DNA of 64,000 bases, from NCBI GenBank assembly GCA_050298535.1, contig JBNKUI010000086.1, positions 1 through 64,000 on the forward strand, written 5' to 3'. Positions within the stretch are counted from its first letter, which is position 1. Every line of letters starts with the position of its first letter. A model generated the notes under the pieces. That model had not been told where the DNA came from. It did not search any database and saw only the letters and a program-made list of their open reading frames with translations. The translations under genes were made by a program, and so were the position numbers. Source of the DNA: JABDMH01 sp050298535 (GTDB taxonomy: Bacteria > Bacteroidota > Bacteroidia > Chitinophagales > Saprospiraceae). Shown here one piece after another: positions 25,647 to 33,719 of the stretch.

Positions 25647-26656
25647 GTGATGCTGATATTATTAAGTTTTTCCTCGTATTGAGGCAAGATTTCTTTGATT
25701 TGCTTTAGTGTCGCGCCCAGACCTTGTTTTGTATATCCGCCCGACGCATTTCGATGGCCACCTCCATTGAAGTATGTCTTTGCAATCTCTTCCACCGAAA
25801 AATCTCCCTTAGAACGAAGGGAGAGCTTAATGATTGTTGGTTGCTGACGAATGAAAACTGCCATATTCACATTCTTCAGCTTTAGAAGATGATTAATGAT
25901 ACCCTCCGTATCTCCTCTCTGAATATCAAATACTTTAAAGTCATGTTTGTTTAGGAAAATGATGCCCGTTTTATATTTGTCAAGAATCTCCATCCGGTTG
26001 GCCAGACAATGCCCTAACAGACGCAGGTTTTTTTCCTCAAGATTGTTGAAGATGGCATTATGAATATGATTACTATTAATACCGATCTCCTGTAAGTCGG
26101 CTACGATTCGGAATAATCGAGGTGAAGTACTGTATTGGAAAGAGCCGGTGTCGGTCAATATGCCCACATAAATACATTCACTAATGGTAAGATTCGGTCT
26201 GTGTCCGAATGCCGTAATGAATCGATATACCAACTCACAGGTTGAGCTTGCCGAGGTATCAGAAAGAATGAAATCACCGATGGGATCCGGGTATAAATGA
26301 TGGTCGATGAGCATGGTATATACATCCTCCTTATCCGAAAGTAGGGCACCCAGCTTATCGATGCGAGTGAGGGAATTGTAATCCAGAATGATACTGATAT
26401 CCATATACTGGAGGAAAGCAGCGATGGGTTCTACATCCAGGTCAAATATCTGAATGTCATCGGAGCCAGGCATCCATTCATAGGTTTCAGGATATTCACT
26501 TGGAAACGCCACCATTACGTGGTGTCCCTGATCTTTGAGCCAGTGATACATGGCCAGAGACGAACCAATTGCGTCACCATCGGGATTTCGATGGCTGGTA
26601 ATCAGGATCTTCTGAGGAGTGGATAATCGGGCTCTTACATCTTCTATTCCTTCCAT
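25643..26656 (-). CDS. DHH-family phosphoesterase (NrnA-like oligoribonuclease/pAp phosphatase)
   Basis: 337 residues. The DHH domain shows SHRNPDGDAIGS (metal ligands), LDYNS, and the family-naming LIDHHLYPD; the DHHA1 domain carries GGGHRNASGG near residue 315. This architecture without extra domains is that of NrnA, which degrades nano-RNA and dephosphorylates 3'-phosphoadenosine 5'-phosphate in the cytoplasm. It is coupled to the FKBP gene downstream by a four-base overlap and is divergent from ndk. Confidence 0.93.
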   Translation of the reverse strand: MEGIEDVRARLSTPQKILITSHRNPDGDAIGSSLAMYHWLKDQGHHVMVAFPSEYPETYEWMPGSDDIQIFDLDVEPIAAFLQYMDISIILDYNSLTRIDKLGALLSDKEDVYTMLIDHHLYPDPIGDFILSDTSASSTCELVYRFITAFGHRPNLTISECIYVGILTDTGSFQYSTSPRLFRIVADLQEIGINSNHIHNAIFNNLEEKNLRLLGHCLANRMEILDKYKTGIIFLNKHDFKVFDIQRGDTEGIINHLLKLKNVNMAVFIRQQPTIIKLSLRSKGDFSVEEIAKTYFNGGGHRNASGGYTKQGLGATLKQIKEILPQYEEKLNNISIT

Positions 26657-26723
26657 TGAGAGTGCAATTGAAGGGCGAAAATGTCACTTTTTATCGAGGG
26701 CTAAAAATTAATTTATCCTGATG

Positions 26724-26754
26724 TTGATTACGATAGTGGCTTTACTTACTTTTG
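26724..26754 (+). promoter_or_regulatory. Bacteroidota-type promoter of ndk
   Basis: TACTTTTG at 26747-26754 is a full match to the -7 consensus TAnnTTTG, and a TTG at 26724-26726, 20 bases upstream, can serve as the -33 element. Transcription would start near 26758-26762, about 45 bases before the ndk ATG. Confidence 0.6.
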
Positions 26755-26806
26755 CGCACTCTTTTGAAAATGGCATTTAAAATTAAAATCAAACCATAAC
26801 AACTAC

Positions 26807-27229
26807 ATGGGAAATCGAACTTTCACAATGATCAAGCCTGACGCGGTAAGGGGTGGACACATCGGAGCAATCCTGGAAAAAATCAATGGAGCAGGATTTA
26901 AGATCGTTGCAATGAAGATGACAAAGTTATCTGCTGAAAAAGCGGGCGAGTTTTATGCTATACATAAGGAACGTCCTTTTTATCAGGAACTAGTGGACTT
27001 CATGTCTTCCGGTCCTATCGTGGCGGCCATCCTGGAAAAAGACAACGCAGTGGAAGATTTTCGAACACTGATCGGCGCTACTAATCCAGCCGAAGCCGCA
27101 CCTGGAACGATTCGAGCCCTTTATGCTACAAACGTGGGTGAAAACGCCGTGCACGGTTCAGATTCCGATGAAAATGCAGCGATTGAGGGCAGCTTTCATT
27201 TTGCTGGGGTAGACGTGTTTGCCAATTAA
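26807..27229 (+). CDS. ndk: Nucleoside-diphosphate kinase
   Basis: 140 residues, the typical length. The sequence begins NRTFTMIKPDAV and has the active-site histidine in NAVHGSDSDENA. It transfers the gamma-phosphate between nucleoside triphosphates through phosphohistidine, balancing NTP pools in the cytoplasm. Single gene with its own consensus promoter. Confidence 0.97.
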   Translation: MGNRTFTMIKPDAVRGGHIGAILEKINGAGFKIVAMKMTKLSAEKAGEFYAIHKERPFYQELVDFMSSGPIVAAILEKDNAVEDFRTLIGATNPAEAAPGTIRALYATNVGENAVHGSDSDENAAIEGSFHFAGVDVFAN

Positions 27230-27290
27230 TAATACGGATATTATCGATTTTTGGACGGGATTGACGAATCAACTTTCGCAATGAGCAATC

Positions 27291-29867
27291 CTACGATGGT
27301 TGTCCATGTACCAAATCAGTTGGGTACATGGAATTCTTTCTCTGAAGATATTTATATATCTCCAGCCAAAATACACCTGCGATGGCAAGGGCTACAGATA
27401 TGAGTATCCATTCAATAGGAGGTTTGCTGAGTTGAAAGATAGCCTGTATGCTTGGAACGAAGATTGCCAGTAGCCAGGTGCCCACCGAGATCATCAGGAT
27501 GAGAGGTACGAGGTGATTTTTGTAACGGTAGGTTGTGTAGAGAACGGACCAGTAAAAGGAACGATTGACCAGGGTCAGAAAAATATTAGCAAAGATCAAT
27601 GTGGTGAATACGAGGGTTCTAACTATAGCCTCATCAAACCCCTGTTGGACACCAAGTTGGTAGGCAATTAATACAACGATCGCTATACATAATCCCTGAA
27701 TAATACTGATCGTCAACTCCTCTATTCTAAAGAAATTTGTCTTATGGCGCACCGGAGGATTCTTCATAAGGTGGGGCTCCATGGGTTCATTCTCAAAAAT
27801 GATAGAGCAGGTGGGACCCATGATCAATTCCAGGAAAATGACATGCACCGGTGTGAAGATGTTTGGATACTTCCAGGACAGGATCAGAGGAATCGTTACT
27901 GTCAGTATGATGGGTATATGGATGGAGATAATGTATTGTATGGCCTTTCGCAGATTACTTTTTATACGTCGACCCATTGCAATGGCATCCACCAGCTGAC
28001 TCAAATCATCTTCAGTGAGAATGATGGAAGCAGCCTTCTTGGCCAGTTCAGTTCCCCGCTGGCCCATGGCAATACCGATATTGGCAGCTTTTAAAGCTGG
28101 ACCGTCATTGACCCCATCTCCGGTCATAGCGACCACCTCGCCTTTACTCTTGAGGATTTCGATAACCTTAAGTTTCGCCTCAGGGTACATACGGGCAAAG
28201 ATGGATACATCTTCAACGGCGTTGCTCAATTGATCATGGTCCATCTGCATCACTTCCTTCCCGGTCAGCAATTTCCCAGTATCCGTTAGATGGGTTTCAG
28301 TGGCAATAGCAAGTGCAGTGGCCGAATAATCTCCGGTAATCATTTTGATACGAATGCCGGCTTTTTTGATTTGCTCAAAAATTGACCGGATATTTTCCTT
28401 GGGGGGATCTGCGAAAGCGATGAGACCCGTGAATTTCCAATCATAACTCTCCTGGTCTTTTGGATATTCTTTTTTTTGATAATCTGCCGAAGCAACACCC
28501 AATACCCGGTAGCCAAGACGACCGTATTCATCTACTTTTGCCCTGATCGTATTGACCTGATCGGTAGTCAGGCCGCATACTCTGGTAATGGTTTCCCACC
28601 CTCCTTTAGCCTTCACCAACTGATCTCCCTGCTCATTTTGAAAGATATGCGTCATCATAGGAGGGGATCCGGTTAACGGATACTCATGCACCATATGATA
28701 AATGCTCCTCATGTCGATAGGCACTGAGTGAGCATAAGATTCATGTACAGCTATCTCCATGGGATCAAAAGGAAGGACTTCACTGGACCACATTGCATTT
28801 TCAATGATTTCCATTGCCAAAGGGTTTGTGAAATCAACAGGGTCGAATTCCTTGCCTGCATGATGGAAGAGCTTGGCTACCGTCATTTGATTCTTAGTGA
28901 TTGTACCTGTCTTATCGAGGCATATGACAGTAGCTGACCCCAGACTTTCGACTACATGAGGATGCTTGGTGAGAATACCTCTTCTGATCAGTCGCCAGGC
29001 GCCAATAGCCAGAAAAGTAGAAAAGGCAACGGGAATCTCTTCTGGTAGGGCTGACATGGCCAGTACCAGTCCCTGAAGCAGGCTTGCCAGGACATCTCCT
29101 GACCGAAGAAAGTTGATGGCCCACACAGTGGCAAAGGCAATTACGCCGAAAATAGCCATGCTCCGTACGAATGAGCTGATTTGGATTTGGAGCTCACTCT
29201 TTTCAGTTTGAATGGCTTCTACACTTTGTCCCAGCTTACCCAATCTCGTTTCTCCACCAATGTTCGCTACTCTCATTAGACCACTTCCGCTGGTCACTAT
29301 GGATCCGTAATAGACCTCATTTTCATGCTCGGCGTCCTTACTAATAGTGAAAGATTCACCGGTCAGCATTGATTCATTCACCGTAAGGTCGCCGGAGTGA
29401 ATAAGTTTTCCGTCAGCCGGTATCATCTTTCCTTCTTCGATGATCACCAGATCATTCACCACAATTTCTTCAGATGGGATTTCGATAATCGTCCGGTCTC
29501 TCAGCACCCTGGATGGTATCTCAGTATTTCGGCGCAAGGATTCAATGGCATTGTGTGATCTAATTTCCTGATAGAATGAAATACCGGAGACGAACAGTAG
29601 TGCAGCCACCATAATAAAACCCTCATCAAACTCCTGTAAAATGAAATAGATGAGACAGGTAATGGTAAGAAGTATGAACATTGGCTCTAAGACCACAGAG
29701 GCCAGAATTCTCGTGTATCTCCATTCCTTGACTTCTGTCAATGCATTGATTCCATACTTTTTTCGGGAATCAATGACCTGACTTGTGGTAAGTCCCGCTT
29801 CATTCCATTGGATCGGGATAGTCTGTGGAACATCTTGCGTACTATTCGGATCCCGGAGTGGACTCAT
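27291..29867 (-). CDS. P-type cation-transporting ATPase (P2-like)
   Basis: 858 residues. Motifs in order: LTGES (actuator), PEEIPV in the ion-binding M4 helix, CLDKTGTIT (phosphorylated Asp), an AKGGWE segment in the nucleotide domain, MITGDY, and MTGDGVNDGPALK at the hinge, followed by a C-terminal block of about six helices. Overall it is closest to the P2A/PacL-like group, but PEEIP differs from the PEGLP of calcium pumps and no heavy-metal-binding N-domain is seen, so the ion is uncertain. It is divergent from the membrane-peptide/DUF2892 genes, sharing a 75-base intergenic region that holds a Crp-type site. Confidence 0.9.
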   Translation of the reverse strand: MSPLRDPNSTQDVPQTIPIQWNEAGLTTSQVIDSRKKYGINALTEVKEWRYTRILASVVLEPMFILLTITCLIYFILQEFDEGFIMVAALLFVSGISFYQEIRSHNAIESLRRNTEIPSRVLRDRTIIEIPSEEIVVNDLVIIEEGKMIPADGKLIHSGDLTVNESMLTGESFTISKDAEHENEVYYGSIVTSGSGLMRVANIGGETRLGKLGQSVEAIQTEKSELQIQISSFVRSMAIFGVIAFATVWAINFLRSGDVLASLLQGLVLAMSALPEEIPVAFSTFLAIGAWRLIRRGILTKHPHVVESLGSATVICLDKTGTITKNQMTVAKLFHHAGKEFDPVDFTNPLAMEIIENAMWSSEVLPFDPMEIAVHESYAHSVPIDMRSIYHMVHEYPLTGSPPMMTHIFQNEQGDQLVKAKGGWETITRVCGLTTDQVNTIRAKVDEYGRLGYRVLGVASADYQKKEYPKDQESYDWKFTGLIAFADPPKENIRSIFEQIKKAGIRIKMITGDYSATALAIATETHLTDTGKLLTGKEVMQMDHDQLSNAVEDVSIFARMYPEAKLKVIEILKSKGEVVAMTGDGVNDGPALKAANIGIAMGQRGTELAKKAASIILTEDDLSQLVDAIAMGRRIKSNLRKAIQYIISIHIPIILTVTIPLILSWKYPNIFTPVHVIFLELIMGPTCSIIFENEPMEPHLMKNPPVRHKTNFFRIEELTISIIQGLCIAIVVLIAYQLGVQQGFDEAIVRTLVFTTLIFANIFLTLVNRSFYWSVLYTTYRYKNHLVPLILMISVGTWLLAIFVPSIQAIFQLSKPPIEWILISVALAIAGVFWLEIYKYLQRKNSMYPTDLVHGQPS

Positions 29868-29893
29868 TAGCTATGATCGAATTTGGTGGTTAA

Positions 29894-29938
29894 TGTGATC
29901 AGGATCACCAAAAAAAGAAATCGGACTAATTACCTTCA
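29894..29938 (+). promoter_or_regulatory. Crp/Fnr-type site A with -7 element
   Basis: GTGATCAGGATCAC at 29895-29908 is a perfect palindrome (GTGATC, AG, GATCAC), within TGTGA-N6-TCACC. Its centre (29901.5) lies 33 bases before the centre of TACCTTCA (29931-29938), a six-of-eight match to TAnnTTTG. No TTTG -33 element is present. The same geometry recurs at sites B and C. Predicted start of transcription about 29942, directly before the small membrane peptide gene. Confidence 0.7.
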
Positions 29939-29942
29939 TACA

Positions 29943-30044
29943 ATGAGTCATTTGCCAAAGTGGTTAAAATTCGTTTTAGTGTGTATCGGCTGCCTGGCAA
30001 TTGTCTATCTTATTGCTATGATTATCGAATCTATTAAAATCTAA
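29943..30044 (+). CDS. Small single-pass membrane peptide
   Basis: 33 residues beginning MSHLPKWLKF, then an uninterrupted hydrophobic helix of about 20 residues with two cysteines (CIGC), and a short tail ESIKI. It lies between the Crp-type promoter and the DUF2892 gene, four bases upstream of the latter's ATG. Positive residues before the helix suggest an N-in topology. The predicted transcription start nearly coincides with its ATG, so it might be leaderless, or the frame may be an untranslated leader. Not recognised as a family. Confidence 0.5.
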   Translation: MSHLPKWLKFVLVCIGCLAIVYLIAMIIESIKI

Positions 30045-30048
30045 GATC

Positions 30049-30261
30049 ATGAAAAAAAACATGGCATCCGCTGACCGCATAATCCGTATTGTTTTGGCAG
30101 CTGTTTTCGGCTACCTGTACTTTAGTGGTACTGTTTCGGGTACCCTAGGACTTGTCCTGGTGATTTTAGGAGCGGTCTTTTTACTGACTTCAGCCATTGG
30201 GTCCTGTCCTTTGTACTCTATTTTTGGGATTTCGACCTGCCCGGTAGAGGAAGCTTCCTAA
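30049..30261 (+). CDS. DUF2892 inner-membrane protein
   Basis: 70 residues. The opening KNMASADRIIRIVLAAVFG, a second hydrophobic helix, and the end SCPLYSIFGISTCP match DUF2892 (YgaP C-terminal-like) proteins, which have two helices and often accompany rhodanese and sulfur-transport genes. E. coli YgaP fuses such a membrane part to a rhodanese domain. Here it stands alone in a cluster with a persulfide-dioxygenase/rhodanese protein, supporting a sulfur role. The two C-terminal cysteines are conserved in the family. Confidence 0.88.
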   Translation: MKKNMASADRIIRIVLAAVFGYLYFSGTVSGTLGLVLVILGAVFLLTSAIGSCPLYSIFGISTCPVEEAS

Positions 30262-30322
30262 TAGAATCAAAATACATCGATTTGGCATATCGCTTGTGCC
30301 AATACTTGATATGTGTTTGAAA

Positions 30323-30350
30323 AATGTCCATGGTTGCTGCCATGGACATT
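30323..30350 (+). terminator. Strong hairpin after DUF2892 (possible terminator)
   Basis: AATGTCCATGG (30323-30333) pairs perfectly with CCATGGACATT (30340-30350) around a six-base loop. The T-rich tail that follows is interrupted (ATTTGCCTTTT), so termination efficiency is uncertain. It probably ends the site-A transcript before the pseudogene remnant. Confidence 0.5.
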
Positions 30351-30352
30351 AT

Positions 30353-30718
30353 TTGCCTTTTAATCAGACGGAAAAAATTGAGTTTTAGGGAGATGTTCAG
30401 TTGTTGCTGATTCAGGGCAGCGGAACTACCCCATCGGACACTTCTAAAGCTACGGTTGTTCACAATGCGGTAGCGATGATCACTCATGATCAAGGTGCCT
30501 TGTATCACTCCGATGCCTACGCAGCTGGACACGGAATGGGGGATCATAAAGCTGAATTCGTGGCTCCCCAGCATTTCAGGTGGTATATGGAGACACCCAG
30601 AGGACAGATGAGATATTCTATATTGGTGGATGCTCAGGGAATGTGGAAAGAAACCGGCGAATTTAAGACCGGATCCACCCGGTTTCCATTTTTTGAGATG
30701 ATATTGGAAAAGAAATAG
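30353..30718 (+). pseudogene. DUF1579-like protein remnant with in-frame stop
   Basis: The frame reads FNQTEKIEF, then TAG at 30386-30388, then GDVQLLLIQGSGTT and continues to a stop at 30718 with HNAVAMITHD, MRYSILVDAQGMWKETGEF and FFEMILEK. This resembles the C-terminal two-thirds of secreted DUF1579-like beta-barrel proteins of about 160-190 residues. Both sides of the TAG align with the family pattern, so the stop interrupts one gene. The N-terminal signal and first strands are missing and a hairpin occupies that place. A short product from a TTG at 30401 cannot be excluded, but decay is the simpler reading. Confidence 0.65.
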
Positions 30719-30803
30719 GACATGCACTAAACTATGCCCATCGAAATCAGTTTGCTTTTTCGACGAATATTGATTTCTTTTGATAGAATAGACAGTTTGA
30801 TAC

Positions 30804-31448
30804 ATGCAACAATTCTTGAAAGACCTCTTTCCTGAGTTAGCCCCGGACCAGGAATTAATAGAGGAGATTGAAAAGAGATCTTCGGTACGAAAGGTTGAAA
30901 AAGGGACCGTGATTATTGATTACGGTGCATACATTCATTTCGTTCCTTTGGTCATCAAAGGATTAATCAAAGTGATGCGTGAAAGCTCGGATGGAAAAGA
31001 GGTACTCCTTTACTTCTTGTCGGGCGGCAGTACCTGTGCAGCTACATTTAGTTGTTGTATGATACGTAAACGCAGTGAGGTCAAGGCAATAGCTGAAGAA
31101 GATACCACAATCATCATGATCCCTCTGGAAGCTGCTGATGAATGGATGGGCAAGTATACGAAGTGGCGCAACTTTGTCATGAGTATGTATGATCAGCGAC
31201 TTTTTGCGATGATTGATACCGTTGATAAATTGGCTTTCTCGAAACTTGATGAGAAACTTTGGGATTATCTGACCGAAAGAGTCATGTACACAGAGAACCA
31301 CATGGTGGAAGTGTCTCATCAAGAAATAGCGGACGACCTAAACGCATCACGAGAAGCTATTTCTAGACTCCTGAAAAAATTGGAGAATCAGGAGAAAATA
31401 AAAATCCATCGTAATAAGATCGAACTTCTCGAAGAGCAAGTGATCTAA
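30804..31448 (+). CDS. Crp/Fnr family transcriptional regulator with cysteine motif
   Basis: 214 residues. The cyclic-nucleotide-binding-like beta roll (about 20-110) contains STCAATFSCC with Cys78, Cys84 and Cys85, a cluster suited to sensing sulfur species or metals rather than cAMP. The helix-turn-helix at about 170-195 has ASREAISRLLKKL; Arg183, Glu184 and Arg188 occupy the places of CRP Arg180, Glu181 and Arg185, predicting TGTGA-like half-sites, while Glu184, Ser187 and Arg188 also fit FNR. Matching palindromes lie in front of three neighbouring transcription units. Its own promoter may be TTTG at 30751 with TTCTTTTG at 30775-30782. Likely the local activator of this cluster. Confidence 0.9.
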   Translation: MQQFLKDLFPELAPDQELIEEIEKRSSVRKVEKGTVIIDYGAYIHFVPLVIKGLIKVMRESSDGKEVLLYFLSGGSTCAATFSCCMIRKRSEVKAIAEEDTTIIMIPLEAADEWMGKYTKWRNFVMSMYDQRLFAMIDTVDKLAFSKLDEKLWDYLTERVMYTENHMVEVSHQEIADDLNASREAISRLLKKLENQEKIKIHRNKIELLEEQVI

Positions 31449-31499
31449 CAGATTACTTCCAGTCATCACATTCTTATCTCCTTCATATCGATAGCCCTG

Positions 31500-31544
31500 T
31501 GTGATAGCAGTCACTGAATGAGTGACCAGCATCATTTACCTTTG
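31500..31544 (+). promoter_or_regulatory. Crp/Fnr-type site B with consensus -7 element
   Basis: GTGAT-AGCA-GTCAC at 31501-31514 matches GTGAT-N4-ATCAC in nine of ten half-site bases. Its centre (31507.5) is 33 bases before that of TACCTTTG (31537-31544), a perfect TAnnTTTG. No -33 TTTG is visible. Predicted start about 31548, giving a leader of some 20 bases before the DUF202 gene. Confidence 0.72.
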
Positions 31545-31568
31545 CACAAAGTGTAACAATACTTAGAT

Positions 31569-31871
31569 ATGTCAACATTTTATACGGATAAGGAGGAAGA
31601 TGTCATATTGAGAGATCAATTGGCGACAGATCGTACAAGGCTTGCAAATCAGCGTACCTTATTGTCCTTTATAAGGACAGGTCTATATTTTGGTGTCTCT
31701 GCGGTGGCACTTTGGCAGGTCAAGTCACTGGCTGAGATTCAGTGGCTAGCTTTCCCTCTCGTGATATTAGCTATTGTGACAATGATAAGTGGCGTGATAA
31801 ATTATATCATGGTCAATAATCGGATGAAACATATGCCGAAGACCAGGATAAAAAATGAATCCAAGTCATAA
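31569..31871 (+). CDS. DUF202 membrane protein
   Basis: 100 residues. The segment RDQLATDRTRLANQRTLLSFIRTGLYFGVSAVAL, followed by a second and third hydrophobic helix, is diagnostic of the DUF202 (YidH-like) family of small inner-membrane proteins. Function unknown. It is the first gene behind Crp site B and precedes the SulP transporter by 18 bases, so they form one transcript and possibly act together. Confidence 0.9.
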   Translation: MSTFYTDKEEDVILRDQLATDRTRLANQRTLLSFIRTGLYFGVSAVALWQVKSLAEIQWLAFPLVILAIVTMISGVINYIMVNNRMKHMPKTRIKNESKS

Positions 31872-31889
31872 CTATTTAATAGAACGTTT

Positions 31890-33617
31890 ATGTCTCTTAA
31901 GAATATCATTCCTGGCCTGAGTTGGCTAAAGAATTATGATCGCACGATGATAAAAGGCGACCTGGCAGCTGGTCTCACTGTGGGAGTGATGCTCATTCCT
32001 CAGGGTATGGCCTACGCCATGCTGGCAGGGCTTCCTCCCATTTATGGATTGTATGCTTCTACCATTCCGCTCATTATCTACGCGCTCTTTGGTACCTCCC
32101 GGCAACTTGCCGTGGGTCCTGTTGCCATGGTCTCCCTATTGACGGCTGCAGGCGTTTCTGCTTTTGCAGAAGGTGGCGCAGAAATGTACATACGAGTAGC
32201 CATCCTTCTTGCGCTCATGGTTGGATTGATTCAGTTTCTATTGGGTGTTTTTCGATTAGGTTTTCTAGTGAATTTTCTATCCCATCCAGTTATTAGTGGT
32301 TTTACCAGCGCTGCGGCACTTATTATTGGATTGAGTCAGCTCAAGCATCTGATGGGCGTATCCATTCCAAGGACACACCATGTTTATGAAATCTTATTTC
32401 ATGCTTTAGACCGAGTGGGGGAATCCAACCTGCCTACCGTGCTTGTAGGTGTCGGAGGTATAGTACTCATTCTACTTTTTAAAAAATACTTCAAGAAGAT
32501 TCCTGGACAATTGATGGCCGTGATTTTTGGATTGATCGTAGTGTGGATCTTTAGACTGGATCAGCAGGGATTAAAAATCGTAGGAGATATTCCCAGTGGC
32601 TTACCAGCACTTAGTATTCCTTTGTTGGATGTAGATTTGATTCGTCAACTAGTACCTACAGCGCTGGCGATTTCTTTGGTAAGTTTCATGGAAAGTATTG
32701 CAGTCGCTAAAGCTATTCAGGTCAAACATGGTAATTATAAGGTAGTGCCCAATCAGGAACTTAGAGCGCTGGGACTCGCCAATATCATCGGATCATTTTT
32801 TCAGTCCTACCCAACCACAGGCGGATTTTCAAGGACAGCGGTTAATGATCAGGCAGGAGCGCAAACTGGACTTGCATCTGTAATTAGTGCAGTACTCATT
32901 GTGCTCACACTCCTTTTTTTGACACCTCTTTTCTATTACCTGCCGCAAGCGATCCTGGCATCTGTAATCATGGTGGCAGTTTTTGGTTTGATTGATTTCA
33001 AGGAGGCTCTGCATCTCTGGCATACCGACAAGAGGGACTTCTGGATGCTACTGGTCACCTTCATTGGGACACTGGCTCTCGGAATAGAACAGGGAATCGG
33101 CCTGGGTGTGGTCCTTTCTCTGATTATGGTAGTGTATCAAACAACGATACCACATTTTGCTGAATTGGGTCGCGTGCCAGGTACTTCTTTCTTCAGAAAT
33201 CTATCTCGATTTGAAACCCTGGAAGAATTTCCTGAAATACTAATCGTAAGATTTGATGCCAGACTCTATTTTGCCAATATCACCTACTTTATCGAGACCA
33301 TTGAACGTCTTGCCGAGAAAAAAGGTGATGCCTTAAAGGTGGTTTTAGTGGACTGTGAGAGCATCAATAGTTTAGATAGTAGTGCCATTCATGCACTGGA
33401 GCGTCTGATCAAAAAGTTTAGAGAGGAAGGGGTTGAAATGTACTTTTCGTCGGTGAAAGGTCCACTTAGGGATTCGTTACAAAAAGCCGGAACTCTGGAG
33501 CTAATCGGAGACCATGTTTTCATGAGCAATCAAGCAGCTGTGGAGTACTTTCAGGCCTGCGTGGAAGAACCCAAACCCGGTAGGCCTTATCGTCATTACA
33601 CGCATCAAACCAACTAA
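31890..33617 (+). CDS. SulP family anion transporter with STAS domain
   Basis: 575 residues. Residues 1-410 form the SulP membrane domain: the start PGLSWLKNYDRTMIKGDLAAG, the signature IPQGMAYAMLAGLPPIYGLY, and NIIGSFFQSYPTTGGFSRTAVN. Residues about 435-555 are a STAS domain (VVLVDCESINSLDSSAIHAL). SulP proteins carry sulfate, bicarbonate or other anions across the inner membrane. The cluster of sulfur genes makes sulfate, sulfite or thiosulfate more likely here, but this is inference. Co-transcribed with DUF202 under site B. Confidence 0.93.
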   Translation: MSLKNIIPGLSWLKNYDRTMIKGDLAAGLTVGVMLIPQGMAYAMLAGLPPIYGLYASTIPLIIYALFGTSRQLAVGPVAMVSLLTAAGVSAFAEGGAEMYIRVAILLALMVGLIQFLLGVFRLGFLVNFLSHPVISGFTSAAALIIGLSQLKHLMGVSIPRTHHVYEILFHALDRVGESNLPTVLVGVGGIVLILLFKKYFKKIPGQLMAVIFGLIVVWIFRLDQQGLKIVGDIPSGLPALSIPLLDVDLIRQLVPTALAISLVSFMESIAVAKAIQVKHGNYKVVPNQELRALGLANIIGSFFQSYPTTGGFSRTAVNDQAGAQTGLASVISAVLIVLTLLFLTPLFYYLPQAILASVIMVAVFGLIDFKEALHLWHTDKRDFWMLLVTFIGTLALGIEQGIGLGVVLSLIMVVYQTTIPHFAELGRVPGTSFFRNLSRFETLEEFPEILIVRFDARLYFANITYFIETIERLAEKKGDALKVVLVDCESINSLDSSAIHALERLIKKFREEGVEMYFSSVKGPLRDSLQKAGTLELIGDHVFMSNQAAVEYFQACVEEPKPGRPYRHYTHQTN

Positions 33618-33655
33618 TTAAACAATTGCGAATTTTCTAAGTTGACTAGGTGGAG

Positions 33656-33700
33656 TGTGATACAGATCACGAATAAAGCGAACACTCCCATTTATCTTTG
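33656..33700 (+). promoter_or_regulatory. Crp/Fnr-type site C with consensus -7 element
   Basis: GTGAT-ACAG-ATCAC at 33657-33670 matches both half-sites fully (within TGTGA-N6-TCACG). Its centre (33663.5) is 33 bases before that of TATCTTTG (33693-33700), a perfect TAnnTTTG. No -33 TTTG is visible. Predicted start about 33704, some 16 bases before the ATG of the MBL-rhodanese gene. Confidence 0.75.
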
Positions 33701-33719
33701 TAAGGTAAAGTAAGTAAGA

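Noticed and set aside
30218..30805. 195-codon minus-strand frame spanning the DUF1579-like remnant
   Set aside because: Composition is unlike a protein (many Ser, His, Gln in low-complexity order), while the plus strand carries recognisable family sequence.
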